DNA of 64,000 nucleotides from Bigelowiella natans CCMP2755 (GCA_000320545.1 ADNK01000041.1:2501-66500); one strand, 5' to 3'; shown: positions 1 through 12,618, numbered from the stretch's first letter. The notes: a model not told the origin generated them from the sequence alone. Program-made: numbers and translations.

Positions 1-149
1 GTACGTTAACTCACGTGTTCGCATCACTGTCTCGCCTCTCATCGAATGGCGGCAAATGCTTGGTAGTAGTAGCAGTAGTAGTAGTAGTGGTAGTAGTAGT
101 AGTAGTAGTAGTAGGGATATGGTATTGTTCCAGTAGTATTGTTGTAGTT

Positions 150-183
<34 letters not shown>

Positions 184-1100
184 GGGTGACAATGGAGATG
201 ATAAAATGAAGATGATGGTGGTGGCGATAATGATGAAGATGGTGATGACGGTGGTGCCAACATATGTTCATCTCTTCTTCCTCCTCCTCCTCCTCCTCCT
301 CCTCCTCCTACAGGAGAGGTGTTCCGAACTGTCAGGCAGCTCTACTGGCTTCGATTCACGCACACAAACACGTGTGATACCGTCGCTCGGAGGAGGAATA
401 GGAAGGGGGGGGGCGATGGGAAGACGGAGTCATCGTCGTCGTCGTCGTCGTCAGCATCGAGTTTCCCGCTTGCCGCGTTCCAAGAGCGCCTCATTGCCTC
501 AAACTTCCGCCAGCCTATGCTGCAGATGTAAGTTGTAGACATGATGACGAGGAAGATGATGTGGCAGCCGATTATGTTTAATATGGCCTCCCCCCCCCCA
601 CCCTCTTTCTTTCTTTCTTTCTTTCTTTCTGTTCTCCGTCTCTCGCAGGTACATGCAGGAGGTGCTTCCTCGCGTGCGGTGCAAGAGAGAGTGGGTCGAC
701 CTGCTGGAGAACATGATGAATAACCTGCCCAACAGTCACGTGGACGTCATCTCGGTTGATTCGTGTAGCATGATAGAATGATGATGATGATGATACTAAA
801 AAATGCTAGAAACGGTAATGATGAGCACATCTCGATATTAGGGGGGCATTATCCTACCCAGATTTTAATTTTTCCTTCATTTACCCAGCAGCGCGCTGCA
901 TGATGTTCCTTTACTAAATTATCTTTTCAAACGAAGCGCTTGATTTAAATCAACACACAACTACAACAACAACAACAAATCTAGGCAGGAATCCCAGATG
1001 GCACGGCAGAGGCACCCCCCCAGCTGGCCACCACTACCGGTTATTTCCAAACGTTTTTATCTAGCCGCTGTAAAAATGCAGTTGAGTATAATTATATATG

Positions 1101-1142
<42 letters not shown>

Positions 1143-1446
1143 GAGAGAGAGAAGGAGGGAAAAAAGGGGGGAAGATTCTTTACTTGCATATTGGGGAGGA
1201 TACGCCTTCTTTCTCGTAACACCGAGTCGTAATAATGCTCTCTCAGCAAAACAAGGCCTTCTGGGCGGAACGTTCAAGTGGGATGATGCAAAGCACGGTG
1301 ATGATGACGACGATGATGATGAAGATGAGGATGATGATGAAGATGACGCCATGTCCAGATTGATCATCGTGACGCATTTTCCTGCAATGTGACGCTTTGA
1401 TTGTCACATGTCGCTGTGTTCAGCGAGCAGCCTTGACGATCCCATA

Positions 1447-1519
<73 letters not shown>

Positions 1520-1621
1520 TTGGGATGTCTCGGCCCCAAAGGATATCGAGTCATGAGCGTGGTTAGAGGAGACGAATGGAGCGATAAGGTAACACAACAG
1601 AAGCTGAAACCCCACACATCC

Positions 1622-1662
<41 letters not shown>

Positions 1663-1952
1663 CAATATCTGGGATATATGCACAATGAAAAGCTTCCCTA
1701 TTTGAAGAAACACGGTGTGATTGATGACGGCAGGTGGGGGGTCCTCTGACAAGACTGGGCCTAGACGTGAGGAAGGTAATTGTGGCGTGTGTTTGTTAAC
1801 CATCGGTGTGCTATTCGTGTTGTTATCATGAACAGCGCATCGGCACACCACTTCCAACCTCTTGATTCAAGCAGCGTACATGCAAAATAATAATGCACAT
1901 ACCTACATATATCAGGGAGATCTCATCGTTTCGCTCAATAGGAAGCTGCTAT

Positions 1953-1997
<45 letters not shown>

Positions 1998-2341
1998 TTC
2001 TTTATTCTTTTTTTTGGCTGGTCTTCGCGCTTGTTTTCCTTGTAAGCGTCCTTGCGCGACAACAACCCTATGATGTATACGGCTTGCATGTTTGCATCCT
2101 CCTCTTCCTCCTATTATTACTTGCATTATGACCTCCTCATCGCTAATTTTCTGCTGCTGCTGCTGCTGCTCACTGATCTCGTAGGGGAGAGGGCAAGAGG
2201 GGTGGATTTTCACGGTAAATGATACATGAATGAATCTGGAAGGGGAGGGGCACGGTTGAATGAGTCAATTCCCATATTTTAAAGGACTCTATTGGAGTTA
2301 GATTTTGTGCTGATGTTTGCTACTCTTCTTTGCGTCTTTGC

Positions 2342-2385
<44 letters not shown>

Positions 2386-2700
2386 CCCTCTCTCACTCAC
2401 TCTACTGAGTCTCTCTCTCTCTCTCTCTCTCTCTTGTTGTGTGTGTATATATATGTGTGTGTGTATATATGTGTGTGTGTGTTTGTGTGTGTGTGTGTGC
2501 TGAAGAAGTGGCTACCATCAACGCCTCTGTGCTATTACCCCCGTTGTTTGCCCTGACCCTATAATAATAACCGGTAGAATGCTTGCTGGGTGTGCTGGGA
2601 GGGAGGTGCTGCTAACGGTAGTGGAGAAGGATCCCAGCTACGAATGCTTGGAGTATCACATCTCCTCTGACCTACCCAAAGGGCAAAGAAGAGGAGGTGA

Positions 2701-2739
<39 letters not shown>

Positions 2740-2766
2740 GTCTTCCTCTAGTATATGTTTGTATGT

Positions 2767-2803
<37 letters not shown>

Positions 2804-3565
2804 TTTATCCGTATGTGTAAAGGCAAGATCACGAGCGACGATGATTCATCTTCTTTCGGGATGATGGAGCTCTCCGGAAATGGTAATGCTGTTGCTGCTG
2901 CTGCTGCTTTGCCATGTATCGATGGGCTACTTCATACTCGAAATGGAGGATCGCTTACAAGCCTTGTATGCGACGTAGTAACCACCGAATCCTATTTACT
3001 ATTTTTTATCCAGACAACGCTCCTTCCAAGTCAAAGCTCTCCAAATCTCAGCGCAAGAGGCAAGACACAACTGCTTCGCTAATATTTGTCTGCTTGCAAG
3101 AAATGCTTTTCGTCACGATGATGACGACGAGTGGAAAGAAGGGCGACGGGGGAGCTTATAGCCTACTGCTGCTGCTGCTGCTGCTGCTGTATATTCTCAA
3201 TCAGGCTCAAGAAGAAAAAGGCGAAGATGGCCGCTAAGGCTGCGGAGGAGGAAGGGAAGAGCTCGGCCGCGATTAGCAAATCTGGTCAGTATATATATAT
3301 GCCCAGCTGCAACACGTGCGGCTGAATCGATCGTAGGAGTAGCAAAGGCCTTTTGTACATGCTGTTTGCTCCTATTCCTTGCGTGTTGGTTTTCCTTTGC
3401 TTTCCATTATTTTCTTCCCGAGTCTGATCAGTCGTTTCTATCTCGTGGCTCCTTCATGCCTATCCTCTTCCTTCCTTCGGTGCTGCAGGCAACGGCGGGG
3501 GTGTCGCCCAACGCAGCGTGATGAGCGAATCGAAGCGATTTATACATCTGCACAAGACCAAAGAA

Positions 3566-3605
<40 letters not shown>

Positions 3606-4017
3606 GTCTCGCCCCCCTCCCACTTTCCCTTTCTCTGCAAGAAAGTCAAACAGCATAGCTACTGTTACGACTCTATTTCTGTACCGCACAATGCCCCTGT
3701 CTAGAGCCGAAGTAGCGCTGTCGTAATCGTGATTATCATCATCATTAGTATCATCATCATCATCGTCATCACCATCATCAGCTGAGCTTACCCCCCCCCT
3801 CCCCCTTAATGTAAAAGGTATGCGGACTGTACGAGTACAGTGCGTGTCCTCCGAGGAGGACATTGATATAAGGTGCTTTTGCTCCTGCCTTTTTGCACTA
3901 GACGCACAAAGAAGAAGATGAAGAAGAAGAAAGAGGAGGAGGAGACGGGCAGCTTGACAAAATCAGCAGAGATAGCATACGTGTTCATTGAGTGTGAATA
4001 AGACGCGTGAGTAACAA

Positions 4018-4049
<32 letters not shown>

Positions 4050-5332
4050 CCAAGCATATCATCTATTTACGCTATACAAAAGAGTCATCTCTGTATAAAT
4101 CCCACCAAAGCAGCGCGTAATTGAGAATGTAACATCTCTCCGTAAGATATCGTGACTGGGTGAGGCTGGCCACGCAGCATGTCCACACCGAGAGTGCAGG
4201 TAATAATTACGAAAGACAATGACGACAACGACGCTGTGGCGGGAGAACGTTTCACACAACATGCTAAAAACATGCTCGCAGTAGTACTAGTAGTGGTAGT
4301 GTTTGTAGTGGTTGTATTTGTAGTAGTAGTAGTAGTGTGAACTAGATGTCGCAGCCTAGTTTTCCTCTTCATCTGTGTGTATGAGCATAATGATGGGAGT
4401 CATAAACGCTCTGGGAGGAGGAGTAGGAGGAGGAGGAGGAGGAGGAGGAGGATGAGAGGGACATATTGCAATACTGCACGCATGCACATTCCCTCTTCTG
4501 TAGGCAAGCTGGGGTATGTTCATGTGTCTGAGATGGAAAAGAAAGGATTTGCGGATTTCATCCGAAGCTACTCCGTCGAAAGCGAACGGTATTTTCCACC
4601 CACCCCCTCCCTTTTCTTTACATGCAGAAGTATACAAGTGAGTACACCGGTGTTATCTTTACTCAGAGACGGCATCATCCTTGATCTGAGAGGCAATGCT
4701 GGAGGGTGAGAAGGCGAAATCTAATAGTAGAACGCGCAGCTGCTATTCCTATACTTGCTGATATATACCTGATAATTTGATAATTGAAGGAAAAGCGTAG
4801 CTGAAATCTCCTTGCTTCCCCTCCATCACCATCCCCTCCCTCCCTCCCTCCCTCCCTCCCTCTCTTATGAGTGCCAGTTGTTGAGAAAACTACAATGTTT
4901 CCCCTCATCAGAAACTGCTCCCCTCTCATGCTCGACGCTCTGTCAAGGAAGGTGTGGCATCTCCCTCTAAGGAAAGAAGGGGAGGGGCGAGAGACGAAAG
5001 GAGTAGTAGGAGTAGTGACAGCGGCGCATCGAATCCGTACTCACGCTATGCTTCCTTTTTGATCAAAGGCGCTCGGGGTTCACATGCCTCGCCATGGCCA
5101 TGCAACGAGCTTCCCCCCGCAGCTGCCTGGGAGACGACAGGTGCGGTGCCGTATTTCGCTATAATCCATGCTGATCCATGGTTCAAACATTATGTTTGTG
5201 TGTTGTGTGTGTATGTGTGTTTTATAGGTTATTGTGGCCCTCATCAACGAGGACACGTGCAGCGATGGCGAGGGTGCGGCATATACCAGCAAGCATTGTT
5301 AATAGATAGCCTGCGGATATACGCGTGTGCGT

Positions 5333-5370
<38 letters not shown>

Positions 5371-6313
5371 ATGTAAATGTTCTCTAAAAATATGTGTAAT
5401 TTATACTGTTTTCCCAGGTCTTGCTCACTCCCTGAAAGAGCTGAAAATCGCTACGTGCGGCCCTACTAATTTTGCATCATGATGCACGAGCTTGGCGCTG
5501 CGCCTCTGGTGTCCACCGCACTGACAATTCATATCCCCGTTCTCCCGCAGGATAATGGGTACTCGAACGTGGGGAGGCGTTATCGTGACAGCGGACGTAA
5601 GGCCTCTAAGCAGCTACATCTACGATATGTCTTGTAGTGTCTTCTCTGTCGTCATCACCGCCTCATCATCTCATCATGGCCACCATTATTATTCACCAGA
5701 GCGTGGAGCTGGTAGATGGCACTTCGATCGGCCTGCCAACAGAGGGGTTCTATCTGAAAGGAGCTGCTCTTGGTAATGATAATAGGCTCAACGCTCATCA
5801 ATTCACTTAATCCACCAATCCATCAATCCACCAATCATCGACCCAACAATGTCCGGAGATCAGAGAAAGTCCGCAACGACGACGAACGCTCCTGCATGAG
5901 ATTCGAGCTGCGTATTCTCTCGTTAGATTGACATTTACTCACAAGTCCGTTCTTGCTGCTGCTCTGCTCCGCTCCATTGTCGCATGTGCTTATCATTTCT
6001 AGGGCTGGAAAACTTTGGTGTCTCCCCGCACATCGTCGTAGAGGACCCACCGTTCTTGGTCACCACCCCAAAAAGGAAAGGAGGGGTGAAACCATCGATG
6101 CGGGAGGGGGCCTCGTTGACGGGATATGGGCCGCCGAGAGGTCCCTCACAGGACCCACAGCTCTCAGCAGCTATTGGGGAGGCCATGTCGCAGCTCGTTG
6201 CCAAGACGAATAAGAAGAACGAGAGGCGGGAGAATGAAAAAGTCGAAATAGACGATTTTGCATCCCTTGAAACAGCAGCAATTGGAAGCTCGAGACAGCA
6301 GCATGAAAAGTAG
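1..6313 (+). CDS. Tricorn-like protease, 3' part (5' end outside window)
   Basis: Multi-exon gene; stop TAG at 6311-6313. Tricorn is a large self-compartmentalising serine protease that trims peptides downstream of the proteasome; its order is beta-propellers, helical C1 domain, PDZ, catalytic C2 domain. Visible exons follow that order. The C1 exon at about 650-760 holds the Asn-Ser-His motif (730-738) matching the family's catalytic Ser-His pair. PDZ-like exons at about 1240-1770 include QGLLGGTFKWDD and GGPLTRLGLDVRK, and LAGCAGREVLLTVV lies at 2579. The C2 part has KLGYVHVSEMEKKGF (about 4505), GIILDLRGNAGG (about 4674), the nucleophile Ser-Asp in EDTCSDGE (about 5261), MGTRTWGGVI (5555) and LENFGVSPHIVVEDPP (about 6003). 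A Lys/Ala/Glu-rich insertion near 3210-3285 is unusual. The propellers would lie upstream of base 1. Introns are microsatellite-rich and several boundaries are unresolved. Identity is secure, exon list is not. Confidence 0.85.
59..310. repeat. Intronic trinucleotide arrays (GTA)n, (GAT)n, (CTC)n
   Basis: Three successive triplet microsatellites lie within about 250 bases of Tricorn-gene intron: GTA-rich at about 62-113, GAT-rich at about 150-182 and CTC-rich at about 281-309. The long apparent ORFs over them on both strands are translated repeats, not genes. Confidence 0.85.
1449..1519 (+). repeat. Composite (TC)n(TG)n microsatellite in Tricorn intron
   Basis: A (TC)n run passes directly into (TG)n on the sense strand of the gene, just before the exon encoding PKGYRVMSVVRGDEWSDK. 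The same order is seen on the sense strand at 11075-11139 and, inverted with its gene, at 12467-12528. Confidence 0.9.
2343..2498 (+). repeat. (TC)n arrays followed by (TG)n/TATA in Tricorn intron
   Basis: Two (TC)n blocks, separated by a short unique stretch, are followed by a (TG)n block interrupted by TATATA. It lies in the intron before the PDZ exon at about 2579. Confidence 0.85.
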
Positions 6314-7122
6314 TGATTATATACATGGGAAGAGACCGAGCCATGACCTACGTTTAATGCAGGTGGCCAGTAGTATGCGTGGAAATGTAAACATCATCTT
6401 ATCATACATCATAGTAGTAAAGCATAGCCAAATCTGCATGCAGTGCAGCCCACATTCACCGGCGGGGCACATCTGCCTGTACATACTGCGAAATATCGCA
6501 CACTGCGCTTGCAAGTTAAGGCTCACGCCCGCCGCATTATTCGGTTCCTCGTTTGCATGTCATATAAGCGCTGTGCTTTGGCCGCTGCTTTCCATAGCTA
6601 CATTGGGATGGCTGTTGAAATTTTTGAAGCTATACATTACGTCCGTCGCATATGCTACACAACACTGAAGTAGACCTACTGCTACTAGCGACAGCCGCAT
6701 AACACCATTTTGTACACAATTCGCTACAACGTTTAATTTGGTACGTATCGCGCAGGCGCATTGCCCATCCAGACTGCACTTCACAGGCGGGCGCTCACTC
6801 ATTACGTGCAGACGTAACTGTCCGGTATAAGTTTAAGTATATAACGTTATGACATTTTAAATTTATTGGATGAATATAGGTTTCATCATCAAGAACGATG
6901 GCACATGTTTTTGAAGCGTAATATATACTAAGGCCGCAATGGTTGAAAATAACCTGGTCGAGGTACTTTCTACTCAGCGATACGACACTCGTCATGGCTG
7001 CTACTCCATATCTTCCTGCGCTGGGTTTTTGATTAACGGGTTCTGACAGAAATCACAATAAATGCTGAAAAGGCCAAGAAAGGATTTAATGGTGGAGGTT
7101 GAGGATGGGCTACACGCAGCAG
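6314..7122. other. Convergent spacer 1 (Tricorn / PLAC8)
   Basis: About 0.8 kb between two gene ends. There is no microsatellite longer than a few units, unlike the flanking introns. It is poor in CTAG (about one occurrence), so it is the weakest member of the convergent-spacer class together with spacer 5. Short ORFs on either strand show no recognisable domain. No RNA gene is visible. Confidence 0.7.
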
Positions 7123-7847
7123 TTAACAACGACGACTACCAACTCTCGCAACCTGCAAAACGTGTCGGCGCTCCTGGCAAAGCGCGCAGCACGGACAGAA
7201 TAAATGCACTTGACAATCGTACTTTGATGCCTGTGAGCGCATTCGAGAAAAACACGTAGAAGGAAGTCAGGTGAGACCGGCTAATAAAATGCTTATCAAA
7301 TTGGACCCCGCTTTCACAATCCGTTCCCTCCTCATTTGTCAGCAATATATATATATATATATAAATATATATATATGTAATTAGTCTCCTTCTTTTATAA
7401 TGAAGTGCGCTACTGCTGCGATCATGATCAAGACAAGTGGTTGGTAGGGAAGGTGGTGGTTGGAGGGGATGGTGGGAGGGGCAGTAATGAATGACCGGAA
7501 GGCCAAACTTTCTTCTGAACGCAGCCCTTCGAACCGGTGCTATGCACGGGTAGCAACAGCAGTACCTACATCATAATTCCCCGTAATAATAATACAAACT
7601 ATAAAAGGGTGTCCAAGTGTTTGTGTTTCACGATCGGTTCCATGAGTGGCCGCAGCATGGCTTGTTGATATAGACGCACACGGGGACGATGAGAAACATT
7701 ACATGAAGAGCTCGCAATTATAGTCGTGATGGAGAGTCTCTGCAGAGTTTTCAGCAGCTGTTTTTATATTGGGGTAATTCATTATTAATGATGAATTGAT
7801 GATACACTGAAGGAAGCTGACATTTAGCTATTCAGGGTTAATTTCTC

Positions 7848-7883
<36 letters not shown>

Positions 7884-8305
7884 CCCCCCCCCGCTGATGC
7901 TCCCACCATCGTCTAAGAATAAGCAGATAGTATACCAACGCAACAAGGGCAGAAGAAAACTTTTACTGCCAGTCCAGGGCGGTTGCAGCACGCCCAGAGA
8001 GAGTCTATGAACGACGTCGTAATAAGTTTTATGATGATGGCGACAGGAATGAATCAAAGAAGCATTTTCAGAGCATCACCCTCAAATTCCACTGGGCCTT
8101 TTTTCACTAAATTTTTGTTTTCATCATCCTTCTGGAAATACTGGTATGCAGCACCGCCTGATTCGTAGTAAAGGGGAGGTCATCGTATTTGTGTGCGTCG
8201 CGCATGCATGCATGTGTGGAGGAGGATCAAGTTTGTGGGAATATAAAAGGATGGAGGATGATGACCAACTTACTTACCCGGATTTGCAGCTGATCCAGTA
8301 GGCAT
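7123..8305 (-). CDS. PLAC8 (cysteine-rich) domain protein
   Basis: Supported exons on the minus strand are 8305-8278 (start MPTGSAANPG), 8157-8080, 8004-7936, 7565-7496 and 7230-7123 (stop at 7123-7125). They read LWACCNRPGLAVKVFFCPCC, then YCCCYPCIAPVRRAAFRRKF with GLP, then ASKYDCQVHLFCPCCALCQE. This is the PLAC8 pattern of two CxxC-rich hydrophobic blocks ending in CPCCALCQE. The 74-nt intron between 8080 and 8004 has clean GT/AG ends and keeps frame. One or two exons between 7935 and 7566, covering the middle of the domain, are not resolved. Family members are small membrane-associated proteins linked to metal transport or cell-size control; which applies here cannot be told. The homology was easy to miss because no exon makes a long ORF. 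Confidence 0.75.
7852..7893. repeat. (CT)n-(C)n tract in PLAC8 intron
   Basis: A (CT)n run is followed by about a dozen C on the plus strand. Read along the PLAC8 gene this is G-run then GA-run, so it goes against the pyrimidine-sense tendency seen in most introns here. Confidence 0.8.
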
Positions 8306-8955
8306 CTGGCAAAGTAGAATCAACAAATCTCAGTTATGATTGAAAGGCTGATAACGGCCACAAGCTTTTGACAAGAGTCAACGTTATCCGAACGACGACA
8401 GCTATTATTGATTTTTTTTATGTAACTTCGGATATTACCCCCCCCCCCCCCCCCCCAAGATTCCACCCCCGCCCACACATGACAGCCTAGCAACAACAAA
8501 AAGAGATGTTAGTCTACCGTACGATCGAACGGAATGGAGGAAGCACGAACACCCTAGATCTAATCCGTCGCAGAATCTATATCTTGGACGGCGACGACGA
8601 CGACGAACACAACAGGCGAATTCGGCACAGCGTCAATGTATCTCGGATGAATATGTTAAAAAATACAGGTCATTATTCGCCCAAACGAGACAGATTCATT
8701 CCGCTGCCTATCCCCGTCATGTCGCGCGTGAAGAAACCGCTGGCTCGCACTGCTGATTGATCATCGAAAGAATGGTGAGTCGCTATTTAGAAAGAAATAG
8801 GTAAAAATTACGACGCGATTTTACCGAAATATCACCTCTGCGGAAAGGCGAGTAGGATATGTGTCACTGTCTAGTCGCAGGAAGAGTTTGTGGGTTATTT
8901 TGGTTCAATTTAGTTTTTATTCGCATTCGTTCTTCGCAGACTCGAGAGGGACAAA
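8306..8955. promoter_or_regulatory. Divergent spacer 1 (PLAC8 / RMND5)
   Basis: Holds the putative 5' regions of both genes. A poly-C run is at about 8440-8457. Motifs such as TTTTACCGAAAT (about 8820-8831) resemble those in other divergent spacers. An 84-codon ORF at 8506-8760 (+) has no recognisable domain and may be chance or leader sequence. Transcription starts cannot be located. Confidence 0.5.
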
Positions 8956-9666
8956 ATGGCTTCCGACTCGGCTCCTGAGGCCCTTCTGGAGCAGATGTTC
9001 AAAGAATGCCAAGCCGTGGCCGCCACTCACCAAAAAACGTATGATTGAAGGAAAGAAAGAAATTCTTATCCAATTTCCCCCACTCGTTTTCCCTCGCAAA
9101 TAGGGAGTGGAAAGAGAGAGAAAATTTTTCCGATGTCGTCGGTGAGAAGGGGTAGAAAAGGCAACATTGCCAGTTGGCAAACCTGGCTCTTCTTGACTTT
9201 GAACCGAAAATGGTCATGAACAATAATGATCTACTAGGTACACAAATGGGTTGCTCGTAGTGAACGGCATGATAAATCGACTAGAGAAGGCCTTAGGAAA
9301 AGCAACGAAGAGGCCGTTGACGCTTGATAAATCCGAGAAGCTGTGCGATTCCCTTCTAGATGGCAAGCCCCACATCAAGTACCTATACTAAAAACTACAT
9401 TTTTTTTGGTTTTTCATTGACACAGTCAAAAAACATGGTTCCTCAATTTACCTTAAATCCCTGCTAATATTGTCTGATATGTAACTCCAAGCTCGGTGTG
9501 GTCGATATAATCGTTATTCCTTCTCAGGTTGGCCCGAGAGTTTAAAGAATTGTACGGATCTGTTCAGCAACTTGGTAGAACAATCGATCGAAATTTGAAA
9601 CGTGCATCCGATGCGTTCGAAAACCAAACTGAAGGGGTCAGGGGCCAAGTCAACAGCAGCAGTAGT

Positions 9667-9697
<31 letters not shown>

Positions 9698-11071
9698 CCT
9701 GCAAATTACAAAGTGCGGCTGGCCCGTCTTTCTCCTCGAAAGAACTTGCCCGAGTGATAATTCATTCGTTGATGCGGAGGGGGAAATTTGAAACTGCGGA
9801 TTTGGTGGCGCGAGAGCTGAAGCTTGACGGCTCACGCATTGTTCCAACAGCGACAAGGAAGGCCTTCGAGCACATGCACCACTGCCGCCTCGCGCTTGAG
9901 AAGAAAAATATCGTCCCCGTGCTCGAGTGGACACAACAACAGCAAGAACTTCTAGAAAAGGACGATTCTTCGACGACCACAACGACGATGACGATGTCCA
10001 CAGCATGTACCTCGAGCAGCTCAGAGAAGGAGGGGGGGGGTAACGACTCACGCACTCACCTGATGCGCTCTAGGATAAGAGACCTTAAATTCCAACTTCT
10101 TAGACTTCGTTACCTGCAGTTAGTGCAGGAAGACATACGCAACCCCACGGCATCGTCCTCGTCATCGTCATCGTCATCGTCGCAGCAAGCACAACGCAAT
10201 AATACCCCTGCAGCCTCACACGCCAACGGCAACGGATCCTCCCCCTCCTCGTCCAGTATCGCCAATTCTTCTTCCCCTTTACCTTCATCCACCGCTACTT
10301 CTGCCATGAGCAGTAAGCTGCATGTTTCCAACGGAAGTAGTAATAGTAGTAGTAGTAGTAGTAGTAGCAGCAGTCGTTGTCGTCGTCGTAATAGTAGTAG
10401 CTTCTCCAAGCCTATAGCGTTTGCTCGACGATGGTTTGTTGAGTTTGCTCGTGATCGACAGAGAGATATTGAGAGACTAGCAGGGGCTCTGCTCTTCGCG
10501 AGCGATATCCCAAATTCCCCTTACCGAGACCTGTACTCGGATGAGGCTTGGCAGGTACTCAGAGCTGCTGGCTGCTACCAATCTCATCACCACCACTAAA
10601 TTACCCACCATGCATCTCTCTCTCCACAAACACACACACACACACAAGCTGCACACTATTTTATCATGTCGGTCGTCATTTAAGGGTATTTATGTTAATG
10701 CCCGTCTGAGGTGGTGATCTATTCGCCTCGTCTCTACTTTCTTAATCGGTTGCGTTTTTCCCCCGTTTGATCTTCGACTACTCTCCCTTGTTGTTGTCCT
10801 CCTTTCTTTCCTTCAAAAGAACGTGATGCAGCACTTCGAATCGACCTTCTGCAGAGCTCACGGCTTTGCAGGGAGAGACCCTCTCATGGTAGCAACATTG
10901 GCCAGCGACATCGCTCTTCCAAAGCGCGCCAAATATACTGCAGTCGTTCGGCGTTCCAGCGGCACGTCTCTGCTTGATAGAAAGGATGATGCGCTGCCAG
11001 AAATAAACTTGGGGAAGAAGATGCAGTTTCATTCCACGTTTGTTTGCCCCATATCGAAGGTGTCTTTTTTT

Positions 11072-11140
<69 letters not shown>

Positions 11141-11372
11141 GTACAAGATTTTATATGTCGCTTGTGCCATGGTTGATGTCGTTGGTGTTACCTTACCTTA
11201 TCAAAAGGAACTCGCGACGCAATCAAATCCCCCCGTGCTCCTTACCTGCGGTCATGCGATATCTCGGGATGCAATGCTCAAGATGACTAGAACAAGGCGG
11301 AGCAACCTTATAAAATGCCCCACATGTCCGGTTGAGAGCAATGTGTCCAATGTGACAACAATGATCTTCTGA
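8956..11372 (+). CDS. RMND5/RMD5-type RING E3 ligase subunit of the GID/CTLH complex
   Basis: Five exons (8956-9038, 9238-9378, 9528-10554, 10820-11059, 11208-11372) join in frame to about 551 residues. The GID/CTLH complex is a multisubunit ubiquitin ligase, and RMD5 supplies one half of its RING pair. The N-terminal helices start MASDSAPEALLEQMFKECQA. A LisH/CTLH-like stretch (SSKELARVIIHSLMRRGKFE) and CRA-type helices follow. The C terminus has GKKMQFHSTFVCPISK, then NPPVLLTCGHAISRDAM, then IKCPTCPVE, the degenerate RMD5 RING, which lacks several canonical zinc ligands. The last intron splits the RING at FVCPISK. The large exon carries three long Ser runs encoded by AGC, TCA/TCG and AGT repeats, enlarging the CTLH-CRA region beyond the usual length of about 390 residues. 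The start is the first ATG before the conserved N-terminal helix. Confidence 0.93.
11075..11139 (+). repeat. Composite (TC)n(TG)n microsatellite in RMND5 last intron
   Basis: Lies in the intron 11060-11207 that interrupts the RING domain. The sense strand reads T-run, (TC)n, (TG)n, then the 3' splice site at 11207. Confidence 0.9.
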
Positions 11373-12167
11373 CTCACCCAATCGCGGTTTATGCGCATAT
11401 TGCACTGGAAACTCGAACGTTGTAGATACGTGATTAAATCCTTTCCCGGGTTGTCAGAAAAGCTAGCGACAAACAAACGCCATCTTGCAACATAAATTAT
11501 ATGGTGCAAAGGTGATTCCTGCGTCATCAATGGTGCCGCCATTATGTGTCGCATGCATAATCAGTCAACAGTTTCAACCTGCACCTAGTGCAAGGCTAGA
11601 AGGTTCGGCGGTGGGTTGATGCCTGTCGTTGCGCTGCACGTTATGTCGTACCGGCCTTACATGCATGTGCTTTGCTCGAATACGCACTAGATGCTAGAGA
11701 CACAATATCATGTGACACTTAGAAGTAATGATAAATAAGCTAGTAAGGCCTCAGATGGCCTTTCTATCCTAGCATGTTGCACAGCTCATATTTGCGCTGC
11801 ACATGCAACAGCGTACACGGCTAGACGATAATTACCAGCATGCTGCTTTAGTACGACTAATAGCGCAGCACATCTAGATAGCTAAGTGTAGCATGCTAGC
11901 ATGCTAGCATAGCAAGCTAGCAAGAAGTTAGCAATTTCTATCAACATACAATTGTGACATCATTATTTTATCAGCATCCATCGCTGTGTTTCGTCATTAC
12001 ACATTGTATCTAGATGTCTAGATGTGACAGCTTATTGTGTGACTTCATTCTAACTCGAATCGTTGCTTTTTCTATGATGTACAGTCAGTACATAGTGGTA
12101 ATACCTCGATTTAGTCGCTAGCAGCTCGCTATGATACGCCTTCCTCTTGCCCTTGGCCACAAACACG
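11373..12167. other. Convergent spacer 2 (RMND5 / ankyrin-BTB), CTAG-palindrome rich
   Basis: About 0.8 kb without long microsatellites. By eye it has about 15 CTAG tetranucleotides in 11560-12130, against about 2 expected. A cluster of overlapping palindromes lies at 11890-11925. No ORF or RNA gene is supported. Confidence 0.75.
11892..11903. repeat. 12-bp palindrome CATGCTAGCATG, copy 1
   Basis: Perfect palindrome, immediately followed by another GCTAGCAT unit at 8-bp periodicity. Identical copies occur at 30070-30081, 49193-49204 and 49329-49340, all in convergent spacers. Confidence 0.9.
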
Positions 12168-12463
12168 CTACATGAAGGAGGCTGGCATTAGGCTGGGGAG
12201 CGCGCCGCTCATCCGTGGACTTTTGCGGTCGTCGCTACCAGAATCAGATACCTGCAGGAATGAATGAATGAAGGCGGACCGCAGCACATACCGAGAGTAG
12301 TCTTTGGCGCTCATTGGTTGCGTACGCAGTACATCGCATTGATGTGCGAAGAAAGCATCGGTTATCCTCCACCAGCATGATGCGTACTACTTCTTGAGTG
12401 AAAAAGTCATAGAGATTAAGCTATTACCTGTTTGGTTGCATCAACTCTGAGAGACCAGCCTAT

Positions 12464-12531
<68 letters not shown>

Positions 12532-12587
12532 ATGAATATCTGTACTGTGCATCCATTGATAATGCATTCATTTTCTGAAGCATTCTT

Positions 12588-12618
<31 letters not shown>

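Noticed and set aside
6795-6995. Minus-strand ORF in convergent spacer 1
   Set aside because: No homology recognised, no splice signals linking it to PLAC8.
7062-7259. 65-codon plus-strand ORF that looks protein-like
   Set aside because: It is the antisense of the last PLAC8 exon, which carries the diagnostic CPCCALCQE motif.
8506-8760. 84-codon plus-strand ORF between PLAC8 and RMND5
   Set aside because: No recognisable domain, sits in a divergent spacer, no splice link to RMND5 seen; probably chance or leader sequence.
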